DNA from: Paramacrobiotus metropolitanus | Lineage: Eukaryota; Tardigrada; Eutardigrada; Parachela; Macrobiotidae | DNA length: 64,000 bases | Assembly (NCBI RefSeq): GCF_019649055.1 | Contig: NW_026570270.1 | Location: 124,001-188,000 of the forward strand | Reading direction: 5' to 3' | In this document: positions 32,971-43,036 of the stretch, one piece after another | How the letters are laid out: the number at the start of each line of letters is the position of its first letter | How positions within the stretch are numbered: the stretch's first letter is position 1 | Made by a program: the position numbers and the translations under genes | Notes under the pieces: model-generated | The model's database searches: none | Seen by the model: the letters and a program-made list of their open reading frames with translations, nothing else | Told to the model about the DNA's origin: nothing

Positions 32971-35900
32971 TTAAAGACGTTGAGTCGGTGCAACCTGTTG
33001 GGTCGCTACCGGCCGTTCCGGTTGCTGCGGTAAGTTCGCGGGGGTTTGGGTCGGCGGAGTAGCCGGAGGCTGAGTTGCCTGGTTTGTCGAGGCTTGGGTC
33101 GGCTGAGTGGCTGGAGGCTGAGGTGGAACCGTTTTGCGGCTCTCTTCCTCATGCTTCCTTTTTGCCAGTGCCACTTCTAGGTCGGCTTTTAAGCTCTCCA
33201 CATCCATCATGGCCATTACGTACTGGTCTTGGATCCGCTCCTTCAGCTTCTTCTGAGCCGGGGTCCGATCCTCCAACTGATTAGCCTGAGCGGTTAAGTC
33301 CCGGGCATAGCCTTCGTTGAGGGCTATGTCATCACGGATGGTTTGGATTTCCTGCTCCGTCGGGGCTGGTTGAGGTTGGATTGGCTCTGGTGGGTTGACC
33401 CTTGAGGGTCCGGGGGTCCGAGGTTGCGGAGGTCCCGCTGGTTTAGCCTGTTGAGGTCCGGAGGTCCGAGGTTGAGCCTCCTTGTGGCTTCTTTCCTCAA
33501 GCTTCCTCCGGAGCTTCTCAGCATGTCCCCGAGCCATGTCACGCTGTTCGGTGATGGTCCGTCGGGTGACCTCATCGTCAGGCTGTAGCGTGGTGATCCG
33601 TTGGGTTAGAAGGTCCGCTGTTAGCTCAGTTTCGGCTAAGTCCCTCCGCAGTTCTTCGGTGGTTATAGTAACACCAAAGTCCATTTCTGGTGGGTCGTCG
33701 AACATTTCTATGTCCGGTGAGGGTATCGGTGACGGAGGTTCTGACATCGGCGATGGACTTCTTCCCATCGGTGGAGTGTCCAGATCTACCACGTTCGGGG
33801 GTGGGCCAAAGCCGGGGATCACTATTGGTTCTCCCCCTCGGCTGTGGCTTCGACTGTGGGTTGGGGTATACTCGGAATATTCGTCTGTATCCAAGTTCCC
33901 CTCTTCAGCAATACGTCGCTGCAGGTACCTAAGACAGGCCTCCAGGTCCTGTATCTCGTCTGGTGTGGTTGGGATCCCTGCTTCGGTTAGCGTGGCAACG
34001 TGGCGTAGATTGTGCGTTATGTTGTTAAGGTGGTTGTACACCCTTGATTGTTCCATAGTCTCCTCTGGGCCTTCCTTGGATAGGCTGCTTGCTTGTCGTT
34101 GAAAGTTCTTGCGTAGCTTATGGCCCTGTTCCAGGATCCCTCTGATCTGTTGCCATTTCCGAAGCCTTGCCTCGGTCTCATCGGGCCGGTTTGCTGGGTC
34201 ATCGGAGAGGACTATGCCGTAATTGTCGGCACGTCGCTCAATGGAAGAGAGAAGTCTCGGGAGCTCGCGGGTTTCCCAGGGTCCTGTTGGGAGCCCTTCC
34301 CAGACGAGGCCTGTGATGTCGGCTGTTTCCCGGTTAACTTCGGTAATAAGGTCGGAGACTCGTCGGGCAGCCTCTTGTCCGTTGAGGCTGTAGGCCTGAT
34401 CACGGCGTCTTATCAACATCATTATGATGTTGTCGCTGAGCCTCCTCCCTCGGTTGACTCTTTCCCAGAGTGCCATTCTGTCTCTGGCTCGGTCGTACGC
34501 TTGGCGGGTTGCGGGGCTTGGTTGTTGCCCTTCCGGTCCGGCTCCCTCAGTTAGGTTGAAAGCCGCTATCTGTTGTTCGACGTATGCCACCGCACCCTCC
34601 AGGGTCCATCTGTCGCGGACACTTGCTGGAATTCTGTCATGGCTGAAGCGTTCGACTTCTCCGAGCTTCAACTGGATCTCGATGATAAGTTTCTCAGCTT
34701 CCGCCCATTGTTCCGAGTCGAAAGGGTATCGGTCTCGGCGTCGGCGTAATTCCGTTAGGAGCCCGAGTCCCTGTTGCCGAGTTTTACGGATGGCCACCAG
34801 TGCGTCTGACTTGGCTACGTCGCGCGGGGTCGGTGACGCTGGGTTTTGATGATCATCGACGAGCTTACGTAAGTTCCGGAACGCTTGCCGGATTTGCTGG
34901 GCTTGCTGTGGGGTCGAATTGTTAGTTTCCATTGACCGTCGGAGAAGGTAAGAATCGTGGATAATGCGGTTGACGACCAGTTCCTGATCCAGATATCGAG
35001 GGTCAGTTGGCAGGGTTTCATGGTGCTCACGGTTGAGACGCACCAACAAGTCGTCTGCCTCCCTTAAGGTGGCATAGACCTGTAACCTATTCGGGTTCGC
35101 TTCCCGGTTGTCCGACGTTTCCGGTGGCGCGGAAGCTGATGGGTGACGCGAAGCTGTTGTTCCAGCCGAAGCCCCCATGGTTGTGGTTGCGACGGCTGAT
35201 CCCCATTCTCTTCCTCGGCTCGTCGATCCGGGCACGTTATCCACCGTTCTCGGGGGTGCCAGAGGGTGTTCGTCTCGAGCCTCCTCGGTTAGGGCCTTTA
35301 GGGTCCAGTAGTGATCGCGGATTAGATCCAACTGTTCTTGTTGTAAAGGGGTTCGCGACAGCAGTTTCCGAAGTATTTCGGCTCCGAAGCTCAAGGAGCT
35401 GACCCACGTCTGGTCGGGTATCGGACTTTCCAGTCCTTCGGCTTGTAGCTGACCTCTCATTCCTTTCACGAGAGCTTCAGTCTGTCCGAGCAATGCGTGT
35501 GCTTCGGCCATTGAAGGGTGAGGGGGTGGGTTAGTCGATCCAGCCGAAGCCCCCGTAGTTGCGGTTGCTAAGGCTGATCCCCATTCCGTTTCTCGGTTCG
35601 TCAGTCCGGGCGCATTATCCGCCCTTCCAGGGGGTGCCGGGGGTAGTTCCGTTCGAGCTTCCGCCGCCCGGGCTTTTACGGCCTGAAAGTAGTCGAAAGC
35701 CTCCTTCACCCGGGATTTTAGGTTCTGGTGGTGGCCTTGGAGTAGCTGGGGTTGAAAGGGGGTTTGTGTCGCTAGCCTCCGGAATACTTCAACATCCCTG
35801 TTCAGGATGTGGATGTATGCCCGTAAGTTGTGTCGCGGTTCATTCCCCGAGGCTTCGACTTGTTGCAACCTTGGGTTCCGCATTTGTTCGATCAAGGCTC

Positions 35901-36753
35901 CGGCTTGTCCGAACAGCGCGATTATTTCAGTCATTGAAGGATTAGGGGGAGGGTTAGTCGATCCGGCCGAAGCCCCCGTAGTTGCGGTTGCTAATGCTGG
36001 CCCTCTCTCCGAGGCTGGAGTTTCGGAGGTTGACTTCCGGGCTCGAAGTATGGCCCGAGTATCCTGGATGTATTGTTCCAGTTCTTTCATCTCCGAGTTC
36101 AGTCGGGTCAATTCTTGCGCAAAGTCGGGATCGCTCAGCTTGAGAGCTTCTATCTTGCGCTGGACGATGGTCCATTCGCTTTCTGCTTCCATTAGACCCA
36201 ATGTGAGTTCTTCCGAGGGTCGTATCTGCCTTCGCGATCCGGCCGAAGATGCGGCTGAGATCGGTTCAACCGTAATTGCGGCTGCCGAAGGTCTGGAAGT
36301 CGAAGGTCCGGCTGTTGAGGGTCCGGCTGTCGGTTGTGCCGGGGTTGCCTCCGCCGATGGTGTCGAAGGCTTCGGTCGTTTCATCATATGGACCGAGAAG
36401 GCCTTCGTTCCGTCCTCATAATATCGAGTGAACGGGGATGGTGTCCGTTGACGTTCCGGTCGAGCCGTCGCTGATACCACCGGAGGCATATTTGTGCCAT
36501 CCTGACGTGGCGCCGCCGGTAAAGTCGGCTGTTGCGAGGCTCCAATGGGTCCGGTGACCAAGGGGTATCCCATCAGAGGGTTGACCACGCCGCCTTGTGG
36601 CTGGTTCATACCCATCTGAGTGTACCATTGCTGGAACATGGCGAACATTTGGTTCGGCATGGGATTCATCCCGGCTTGAGTCATCAGCGGCCCTATTGGG
36701 GCCGGCTGGATGCTCGTCACCGTAATCGGGATGTATGGTACCGTCGGTGGCAT
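32971..36753 (-). CDS. Retrotransposon ORF7: 1260-residue helical repeat protein
   Basis: True ATG at 36753 (but see ORF6). N-terminal 110 residues are Met/Pro/Gln-rich. Three modules of about 130 residues start near 252, 392 and 519, each opening with ATATTGASAGSTNPP-like text and continuing with a helical segment (LGQTEALVKGMR, then LLSRTP.Q..QL). The C-terminal half is helical and charged, with a short Pro-rich break (RSPSPMSEPPSPIPSPD), then a Pro/Gln tail. No enzyme motif recognised. Internal repeats suggest growth by duplication and a structural or scaffold role. Ends in TAA at 32973; the frame remains open 21 bases further to an ATG that starts ORF8. Confidence 0.65.
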   Translation of the reverse strand: MPPTVPYIPITVTSIQPAPIGPLMTQAGMNPMPNQMFAMFQQWYTQMGMNQPQGGVVNPLMGYPLVTGPIGASQQPTLPAAPRQDGTNMPPVVSATARPERQRTPSPFTRYYEDGTKAFSVHMMKRPKPSTPSAEATPAQPTAGPSTAGPSTSRPSAAAITVEPISAASSAGSRRQIRPSEELTLGLMEAESEWTIVQRKIEALKLSDPDFAQELTRLNSEMKELEQYIQDTRAILRARKSTSETPASERGPALATATTGASAGSTNPPPNPSMTEIIALFGQAGALIEQMRNPRLQQVEASGNEPRHNLRAYIHILNRDVEVFRRLATQTPFQPQLLQGHHQNLKSRVKEAFDYFQAVKARAAEARTELPPAPPGRADNAPGLTNRETEWGSALATATTGASAGSTNPPPHPSMAEAHALLGQTEALVKGMRGQLQAEGLESPIPDQTWVSSLSFGAEILRKLLSRTPLQQEQLDLIRDHYWTLKALTEEARDEHPLAPPRTVDNVPGSTSRGREWGSAVATTTMGASAGTTASRHPSASAPPETSDNREANPNRLQVYATLREADDLLVRLNREHHETLPTDPRYLDQELVVNRIIHDSYLLRRSMETNNSTPQQAQQIRQAFRNLRKLVDDHQNPASPTPRDVAKSDALVAIRKTRQQGLGLLTELRRRRDRYPFDSEQWAEAEKLIIEIQLKLGEVERFSHDRIPASVRDRWTLEGAVAYVEQQIAAFNLTEGAGPEGQQPSPATRQAYDRARDRMALWERVNRGRRLSDNIIMMLIRRRDQAYSLNGQEAARRVSDLITEVNRETADITGLVWEGLPTGPWETRELPRLLSSIERRADNYGIVLSDDPANRPDETEARLRKWQQIRGILEQGHKLRKNFQRQASSLSKEGPEETMEQSRVYNHLNNITHNLRHVATLTEAGIPTTPDEIQDLEACLRYLQRRIAEEGNLDTDEYSEYTPTHSRSHSRGGEPIVIPGFGPPPNVVDLDTPPMGRSPSPMSEPPSPIPSPDIEMFDDPPEMDFGVTITTEELRRDLAETELTADLLTQRITTLQPDDEVTRRTITEQRDMARGHAEKLRRKLEERSHKEAQPRTSGPQQAKPAGPPQPRTPGPSRVNPPEPIQPQPAPTEQEIQTIRDDIALNEGYARDLTAQANQLEDRTPAQKKLKERIQDQYVMAMMDVESLKADLEVALAKRKHEEESRKTVPPQPPATQPTQASTNQATQPPATPPTQTPANLPQQPERPVATQQVAPTQRL

Positions 36754-37138
36754 AACTGGTCCGGGGTTGTATGGTCGGTAGAAGTGGCGGGCGGATCTGA
36801 CCTATTGGGTCGATCGGTGCTGCCGGTGCGTTCTGACCGGTGGCCGCGCTCACATTCACCAAAAGTCCAGTCTCATCGAGCATAGTGCCCGGTGGCAAGG
36901 TCTGAAGGGGGATCGTCCGGGGTTGAGTGACCATCCGTGACCCGACCGTTAAACCTGCCAAAGAATCTGCCGCTATGTTCGCATGCGGGTTTATTACCTG
37001 TGGGATTGGAGTCTGGGTGGCCGAACGCGTTTCAGCCCGTGAACCCGATCGGTCGTGCGGGTACGGCTGGGGTCGTCGGTTGTCGCGTCGGCTGCTGTTC
37101 GATCCGCTCGATGGAGGGTCTCGTCGTCGGTCAGACAT
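36416..37138 (-). CDS. Retrotransposon ORF6, N-terminal part of the ORF7 product
   Basis: 240 codons from a true ATG at 37138, right after the end of pol. Only the first about 110 codons look protein-like: a basic start (DRRRD...RRDNRRPQ), then DSLAGLTV and DPIG. The rest overlaps the start of ORF7 (338 bases) in another frame and reads as shadow. ORF7's frame opens at 36801, directly after the CAAUA hairpin at 36794-36815, so ORF6 and ORF7 are probably one protein joined by a +1 frame change in the next 50 bases. ORF11 shares DSLARLTV. Function unknown. Confidence 0.55.
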   Translation of the reverse strand: MSDRRRDPPSSGSNSSRRDNRRPQPYPHDRSGSRAETRSATQTPIPQVINPHANIAADSLAGLTVGSRMVTQPRTIPLQTLPPGTMLDETGLLVNVSAATGQNAPAAPIDPIGQIRPPLLPTIQPRTSYATDGTIHPDYGDEHPAGPNRAADDSSRDESHAEPNVRHVPAMVHSDGYEPATRRRGQPSDGIPLGHRTHWSLATADFTGGATSGWHKYASGGISDGSTGTSTDTIPVHSIL

Positions 37139-37312
37139 CGTGATAAGAGGCTATTAGGATAAAGGAGATACGGCTCGTTAGCATTCTGATTAGGCCAAAT
37201 AAATTCAACTGAAGATTCCATGCACAACTGAAGAGGTTCCATTCCGACACCAAAGGTCCATTCTTAACTAAGTCCTAGCTAAGCCCTAACTTATTCTAAG
37301 TTAACTATGGCC

Positions 37313-40300
37313 CTATGTTTGTGGTGTGGTGGGTTTTGTTGTTTTGGGCTTCTTTAGTGGTTTGGTCGGTTTGACCGGTTCTGCCCGTCCTTCAGCAATC
37401 CTATCGAGGATGTCCTTGTGTGCTTCATCTTCGGCCACTTGAGCTTCTTCGAGTACCTCCTGAGCCGTTAGCTTAGGCTTCTTAACCGTCCCGTACTTCC
37501 GCTTCGGAGCCGGGGGTTCAACCGCAGTGCTGGTTGATGCTGCCGGGACCGGTGTGTCGGGTCGTTTCTTCACCGGTTTCTTCTCCTTTGCCGGCTTCTC
37601 CTTCGGTGATTTGGGCTCCTTAGGCTTGGTTGAGGTAGCCTCAGGTTTTGCGGCTAAGTCTACCGACTTCTTCGGGTTAGCCTCGGATGATCCGGTCAAG
37701 TCCTTAGGCTTCTCCGGGACAGCTTCGGGTTCATCCTCTATCACAGCCTGCTTCTGCAATTCCTGCAGAGCTGGTGTCTCGAAGTCCGACGGGGGTTTCT
37801 TCCTCGGTCGGCCACGTCTTCCTTTCGGTTTAGGGGGTTCCTCGGGACTTAGTTTGTCGGACGGACCCTTATTGGGGTCCTGAACCGACGTTAAGTCCGG
37901 TTTCTGAGGTTCTTTTGCCGGTTCCTTCGGCTTTTCTTCGGCTGGATTTGCCTTCCGGGCCCGGGTATTGCGAGCGGGCTGACCCTCATGGGGGTACGGC
38001 ACCGTTGCAAGGTTGTTACCCGGGGTTCCCTCGGCTTTCTTCTGGCCGTAAGATCTGGTGATCCGCCGACGCTTGTTGCTTGGATGATGTTTACATCTAT
38101 CCACGGCGACGACGTCCTCCTTTCCGGTTTCGACGTTGCGGAGCCATAGGTTGTTGGGTCCCTTATAGTTGAGCACTGTCCATACTCCATCGTACCGTTC
38201 CTTCCTGGTAGGATCCTTATTGGGATACTCTACCAGGACGAGGTCTCTCTTCTGGAAGTCCGGTACCGATTTCCTCTTGTTATAGAGTTCAGCGGCCTTT
38301 TCGAAGGCTTCGTCGATGTTCGTCTTCGCGATGTCGTGAGCCCTCTGAAGCCGTTCTTTCATCCTTCTGATGTAGTGTTCCTTATCGGTGTAATGTTCCG
38401 GTACATTGGTTCCGGTAATGACGTCCTGGGGTATGGTCATCTCACGTCCGTACAACATGTAGTAGGGTGAGAACCCGGTGGTCGCGTGTTTCGCTCGGTT
38501 AATTCCGCACACTACGTACTGTAGGTTCCGGTGCCATCGGTGACCATCCTTAGCGTCGCATTCCTTCCTGATTCCATCCCAAATCGTCTGCATGGAACGT
38601 TCAACTTGGCCTTGACCCTCCGGGTGATAGGCTGTTCCGAAGGTATGCTTGATTCCGAAGATCTTAGCCACCTTGGCGAAAGTCTTAGCCGTAAAGTGGG
38701 ATCCTTGGTCGGTATGAAGGTGGGTCGGCATGCCGTACTTTAGGACGACATCCTCCACGAAGAATTTTTCAAATTCTTTTGCCGAGTTAGTCTTGGTCGC
38801 TCGGGCTATGGTGAACTTGGTGAACTGGTCGGTGACGACCGCGATATACTGGTAGCCTTTTGACTCGGTCCGAGGTAGGGGTCCTTTGAAGTCCGCATAG
38901 ACTCGGAACCATGGTTCGCCAACTTCCATCTTCTGGAGTTTACCGGGTGGTTTAGTCCGGGGCTTGTTCACCAAGGTACACCGGGGGCAGTTATCCACGT
39001 AGTCGTGGACGTCGGATAGCATCGGGTCCCAGTAGTACCGAAGCTTCGCTGCCTCCAAGGTCTTCACGCGGCCGAAGTGGTTACCAGTTTTTCCGTCGTG
39101 AAGTGCCCGGATGATGCCTTTTCGCATGAAGAGCGGGACCACAAACCGTCGTTCCAACTTGGTGTTGTGGGTGGTCAGCCGGTACAGTATGCCTCCGCTC
39201 ATCTGGTAATGTTCCAGCAGCTTGGATTTATGGTCAAGCTGGTCTTGGTTCTCAAGTTCGTCGATCAGCTTCCGGAGGTGAGGGTCCCGGAGTTGCAGTC
39301 TACGTAACTCCTTGTTGGACTCCATCGGCTTTTCCTCATCCTCGGGTTCGCCTTGTGAACCCGGAGCCTCCGGTCCGTTGACTTCGGTAGTCCGTACCTT
39401 TGCGATTCCGACCCTTGACTCGCCTTGTGAGCCCGGATCGTCCGGTACGACTACGTTGATTACCCGTACATCTGGGGTGGACAGGTCATTCCAGTCGGAA
39501 ATGACCTTACATCCGGGCAGGGGGGTTACCTTCGGAACGGGGCGACGCATATTTGTTGTCTGCCTCCATTCAGCTGCCACTCGGAGAGACCTTACTTTAG
39601 CCTCATCCGTCCAGCCTCCGGGCTCGAGTATGAGGTCCGGATGTTTTCGGCTCTTTTCCTTCATTTCATGTCGTTGTGCCCGGAGAGACCTTATTCGGAT
39701 CTCATCCTTGAAGTCCTCAAAGTTGGGCACTTGATCCAATTCTTCATGGGGGTCGTTGTCATCGGGTCGTTCAAGGGGCCAACGAGACAGAGCATCCGCA
39801 TTATCGCAGAAAACTCCGGGCTTGTACTCGATGGTGATGTCCTTCCCTTGCAGAGCCAAAGCCCACCGAGTTAGCCGGGGGTTGATGCCGGGTCTATTGG
39901 ACTCACAGCGCATCAGGTTCTGCAAGGCTCGATGATCCGTTCTAACAGTAAAGGGTCCGTGGTCAATGAAGTGTTTGAACTTCTGGACGGCCCAAACTAC
40001 GGCTAGGCATTCCCATTCGGTGACTCCATAGTTCTTTTCGGCTCCGTGGAGAACTCGGCTGGCAAATGCTACGGGGTGTCCATCTTGTGACAACACCGCG
40101 CCAAGTCCGGCTCCACTGGCGTCGCATTCGATTACCGTCTTCTTGGTCGGGTCGAACTTTGCGAGTACCGGGGCTGTAGTTAAAGCCTCCTTAATGCCAT
40201 TGAACTCCGCTGTATGGTCGTCCGTCCAGTCTGTCCGGATGGAATTAGTCTTCCGAAGGAGTTCGTACATCTTTGATGTCCGCTGGGCGTAGTTACGGAT

Positions 40301-43036
40301 GAATTTGCGGTAGTAGTTGGCCAACCCGAGGAACGACCGCAATTGGCGTTCTGTTCGCGGGGGTTGGTGTTGCGCAATAGCCGCTACCTTTTCGTCATCG
40401 GTCTGGACTCCGGCTTTGCTGAGGACATGTCCGAGGAAGGGTAGCTTGTCCGTCCCAACCTCACACTTCGAGGGTTTGATGGTGAACCCGGCCTCAAGTA
40501 GGCAGTCCAGGGTGGCTCGGAAGGCTTCCTTGAATTCTTCGAAGGTCCGACCAAAGAAGATGATGTCATCGATGTACGCAAAAACACCTTTCTTGCGGGC
40601 TTTTGCGGTAATCTTGTCGACATGCATCTGGAAGGTTGCGGGTCCGTTGCAGACTCCGAACGGCATCCGGTTGAGTCTATACATGCCTTCTGGCGTGACG
40701 AAGGTTGTCATGTCTTTCGAGGCTTCGTCCATTGGGATCTGCCAGAAACCGGATTGGCAGTCGACCTTGCCGTAATATTCCATCCCGGCGCACTTATCCA
40801 GTAGCTCGTCCGGGTTTGGAAGAGGGTAGTTGTTCTTCTTGGTTACTGCGTTCAACTTGATGTAGTTGATGCAGAACCTGGTTCCGACGGAGCCATCCGG
40901 GTTTTTCTTGGCTGCCAAGACCACGGGGAAGCTCCATGCTGCGTCGGAGGGTTCAATTACTCCTTGGTCCAGCATCTCTTGGACGTGTTTGGAGATGAAC
41001 TCGCGACCCTTCCAACTGGTTCTGGTTGGATTCATCTTTATAGGCTTTGCGCCTTGGACATCGATGACGTGGGTTACTCCTTTGACGTCACCGTAGGGTC
41101 GCTTTGAGGTTGGGAAGACAAGCCGATACTCCCATGCGATGTCCCGTAGAACTTGTCGCTGCTCGTCGGTTAGGTTCTCTCCGAGCTTCATGGAGTTAAT
41201 GGCTTTCTTTTGTTTTTCAACGGTTGCCGGGTCTTCGTCACATTCTTGGGTAAGTCGGACCCGGGCCCTTCGGTCGTCCGTCATATGTTCGTACGGCTCG
41301 ACTCGACCCATTGGGGTTCCTTTCCGGATGGTTATGTCCTTATTGGTGTGATTTGCCACGAGGATGGTGAACTTCTTCCCGTCATGTGGGGTCGGACCAT
41401 CCTTCATCTCGACGCCCTCCGCTAAGGCTTCCTCGGAGCCGAGGTACATTAAGTACTTGTTCTTAGCGGGGTCGACTTCTATGTCGAGGGTCACGGTAAC
41501 TTCGACGATAGCCCTAGGGAGTAGTTGGACCTTCTGTTGGGTCCTTACCGTAGTGGCGTCATATTGTGTCGTCCTCGGTAAGCTGAATGGTCGGTCTCCA
41601 TGCTGCGAGACTCGGGCTACTCCCATCGGGATTTCCCATTCGATCCCATCATTGTCGGGTTCAAACCCGTAAGTGTCGCTGTAGTGCATGTATCCGATCT
41701 TCGCACCCCTTCGGAGTACCTGGTTGTACTCTGTCGCATTCTGGACCTTGAGCCATGCGGTGTCACAGGTTGGTCGGATCTCCATCGTGTCTTCGATCGG
41801 CCGAACCCCGGAATGCTTCCGTCGGAAGGATTCGAAATGGATATCCCGCTTAGGATCCATACTTTTGAGGGTTCGTACCAGTATGGCACAGGTTGAGAAG
41901 GGTGGTAGAGTGCACTTATTCTCAACGAATACGGGTTGCCGATCCTCGCTCTTATCCTCGGTATGGAGCTGAAGACGGTTAACGGTTGGACCTGTAGCTA
42001 TTGGCTTCGGCCTCCGTACCCGTTTCCATGGGTTATAGACGGTCTTCTCAGACTTAGTCTGTCGAACCGAGGCTGTCTTCGGTTTAGCCGAGGCTCCGTC
42101 AGGACTTGTGTTTTTATCGGGTTCAACTGGGTTGCCTCCGACGAATGTCGTCTGTTGGGCAATCTGTTCGTCATCGGTCTGAGATACCCGTTGTCCCACC
42201 ACACGGACGTCGTTCGTGGGGCTGCCTTCCGAGGATTCAGCTTCGGAGGTATTAGGGTCCTGTTCCAGGCCCATTTCGCTGGACGTAGCCGAGGTTACTG
42301 GGCTGTCAGCCGGGTGAGAAACCGTAATTGCGGTTAACTCAGCCCGTTGTTGGCCCGAGCCTCCGTTCTGGGGTTGCTGGGCTTCCTTTGAGGGTTCGTT
42401 GCCGGACGATCCACCTTTTGGGGGTTCGTCCGGGGGTGTGTCAATTCCTACCCATAGAACCGAAGGGTCGAAGCCGATATCGTTGTCATCGTCATTATCA
42501 GAAGTATCCGAGGAGTTGTTGTCCGAAGGGTCGGATGGCTCGTTATCGGAGTCAGTGTCCGGTGAGTCGCTTGTGCTCTGGACATCCGAGGCCTCCGAGT
42601 CCCAATCTTCAAACTCGTTGGCTTCGCCTTCCTCCGCTGTTACGGCGGATGGTCCGAGTAGACCGTCAGTAACCCTAATTGGGGTCTGCTGAGTCGGTCC
42701 TTCCCACCTTCCCGGTTCGGGAGGTCCAGGGGATGGTGGCCTACCATGCTCCCAGACTTCTTCGTTCCGAGTTCTGAGGGCTTGGACGATCGCTCCATTG
42801 TTGTCATGGCAAATCGGGCATTCCAGAGCCATATATTGTTGATCCAGGGCATGTTCCCGTATGTTAGCCAGGCGGCCCCCATTTTGTGGGTGCACAGCCC
42901 CTGCTAACCTTACTTTCTTGGCCTGGTGCCAGTTGCAAGGCTCGATCGGAGGTTCGGAGTCCGGCACGACCCTAATTATGCGGGTGTCTTCGCCGTATCG
43001 ACTCCAAAAAGAGGCAGTGTCCAGGGTACCGAAGTG
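37313..43036 (-). CDS. pol: Retrotransposon Pol: RT, RNase H, integrase (Ty3 type)
   Basis: About 1900 codons. Residue numbers below count from the GTG at 42967. Order: zinc-binding-like C-x2-H...C-x2-C (11-53), acidic linker (115-165), two copies of a V.N.T.....I..G...G segment (406-426 and 538-555), reverse transcriptase (about 640-830) with catalytic D736 and YIDD (D800, D801), RNase H (DASGAGLG, D949), integrase with H/H/C/C finger (NCPRC) and DDE residues in ADFKGP, HTDQGS and GQVERSM, then a Lys/Pro-rich tail with an AT-hook (RRGRPRKKP). RT-RNase H-integrase order is Ty3/gypsy. No chromodomain; the AT-hook may tether to chromatin instead. The first ATG is at about 42832. The frame is also open upstream of a single TAA at 43039-43037, back to about 43290. 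Confidence 0.93.
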   Translation of the reverse strand, partial: HFGTLDTASFWSRYGEDTRIIRVVPDSEPPIEPCNWHQAKKVRLAGAVHPQNGGRLANIREHALDQQYMALECPICHDNNGAIVQALRTRNEEVWEHGRPPSPGPPEPGRWEGPTQQTPIRVTDGLLGPSAVTAEEGEANEFEDWDSEASDVQSTSDSPDTDSDNEPSDPSDNNSSDTSDNDDDNDIGFDPSVLWVGIDTPPDEPPKGGSSGNEPSKEAQQPQNGGSGQQRAELTAITVSHPADSPVTSATSSEMGLEQDPNTSEAESSEGSPTNDVRVVGQRVSQTDDEQIAQQTTFVGGNPVEPDKNTSPDGASAKPKTASVRQTKSEKTVYNPWKRVRRPKPIATGPTVNRLQLHTEDKSEDRQPVFVENKCTLPPFSTCAILVRTLKSMDPKRDIHFESFRRKHSGVRPIEDTMEIRPTCDTAWLKVQNATEYNQVLRRGAKIGYMHYSDTYGFEPDNDGIEWEIPMGVARVSQHGDRPFSLPRTTQYDATTVRTQQKVQLLPRAIVEVTVTLDIEVDPAKNKYLMYLGSEEALAEGVEMKDGPTPHDGKKFTILVANHTNKDITIRKGTPMGRVEPYEHMTDDRRARVRLTQECDEDPATVEKQKKAINSMKLGENLTDEQRQVLRDIAWEYRLVFPTSKRPYGDVKGVTHVIDVQGAKPIKMNPTRTSWKGREFISKHVQEMLDQGVIEPSDAAWSFPVVLAAKKNPDGSVGTRFCINYIKLNAVTKKNNYPLPNPDELLDKCAGMEYYGKVDCQSGFWQIPMDEASKDMTTFVTPEGMYRLNRMPFGVCNGPATFQMHVDKITAKARKKGVFAYIDDIIFFGRTFEEFKEAFRATLDCLLEAGFTIKPSKCEVGTDKLPFLGHVLSKAGVQTDDEKVAAIAQHQPPRTERQLRSFLGLANYYRKFIRNYAQRTSKMYELLRKTNSIRTDWTDDHTAEFNGIKEALTTAPVLAKFDPTKKTVIECDASGAGLGAVLSQDGHPVAFASRVLHGAEKNYGVTEWECLAVVWAVQKFKHFIDHGPFTVRTDHRALQNLMRCESNRPGINPRLTRWALALQGKDITIEYKPGVFCDNADALSRWPLERPDDNDPHEELDQVPNFEDFKDEIRIRSLRAQRHEMKEKSRKHPDLILEPGGWTDEAKVRSLRVAAEWRQTTNMRRPVPKVTPLPGCKVISDWNDLSTPDVRVINVVVPDDPGSQGESRVGIAKVRTTEVNGPEAPGSQGEPEDEEKPMESNKELRRLQLRDPHLRKLIDELENQDQLDHKSKLLEHYQMSGGILYRLTTHNTKLERRFVVPLFMRKGIIRALHDGKTGNHFGRVKTLEAAKLRYYWDPMLSDVHDYVDNCPRCTLVNKPRTKPPGKLQKMEVGEPWFRVYADFKGPLPRTESKGYQYIAVVTDQFTKFTIARATKTNSAKEFEKFFVEDVVLKYGMPTHLHTDQGSHFTAKTFAKVAKIFGIKHTFGTAYHPEGQGQVERSMQTIWDGIRKECDAKDGHRWHRNLQYVVCGINRAKHATTGFSPYYMLYGREMTIPQDVITGTNVPEHYTDKEHYIRRMKERLQRAHDIAKTNIDEAFEKAAELYNKRKSVPDFQKRDLVLVEYPNKDPTRKERYDGVWTVLNYKGPNNLWLRNVETGKEDVVAVDRCKHHPSNKRRRITRSYGQKKAEGTPGNNLATVPYPHEGQPARNTRARKANPAEEKPKEPAKEPQKPDLTSVQDPNKGPSDKLSPEEPPKPKGRRGRPRKKPPSDFETPALQELQKQAVIEDEPEAVPEKPKDLTGSSEANPKKSVDLAAKPEATSTKPKEPKSPKEKPAKEKKPVKKRPDTPVPAASTSTAVEPPAPKRKYGTVKKPKLTAQEVLEEAQVAEDEAHKDILDRIAEGRAEPVKPTKPLKKPKTTKPTTPQT

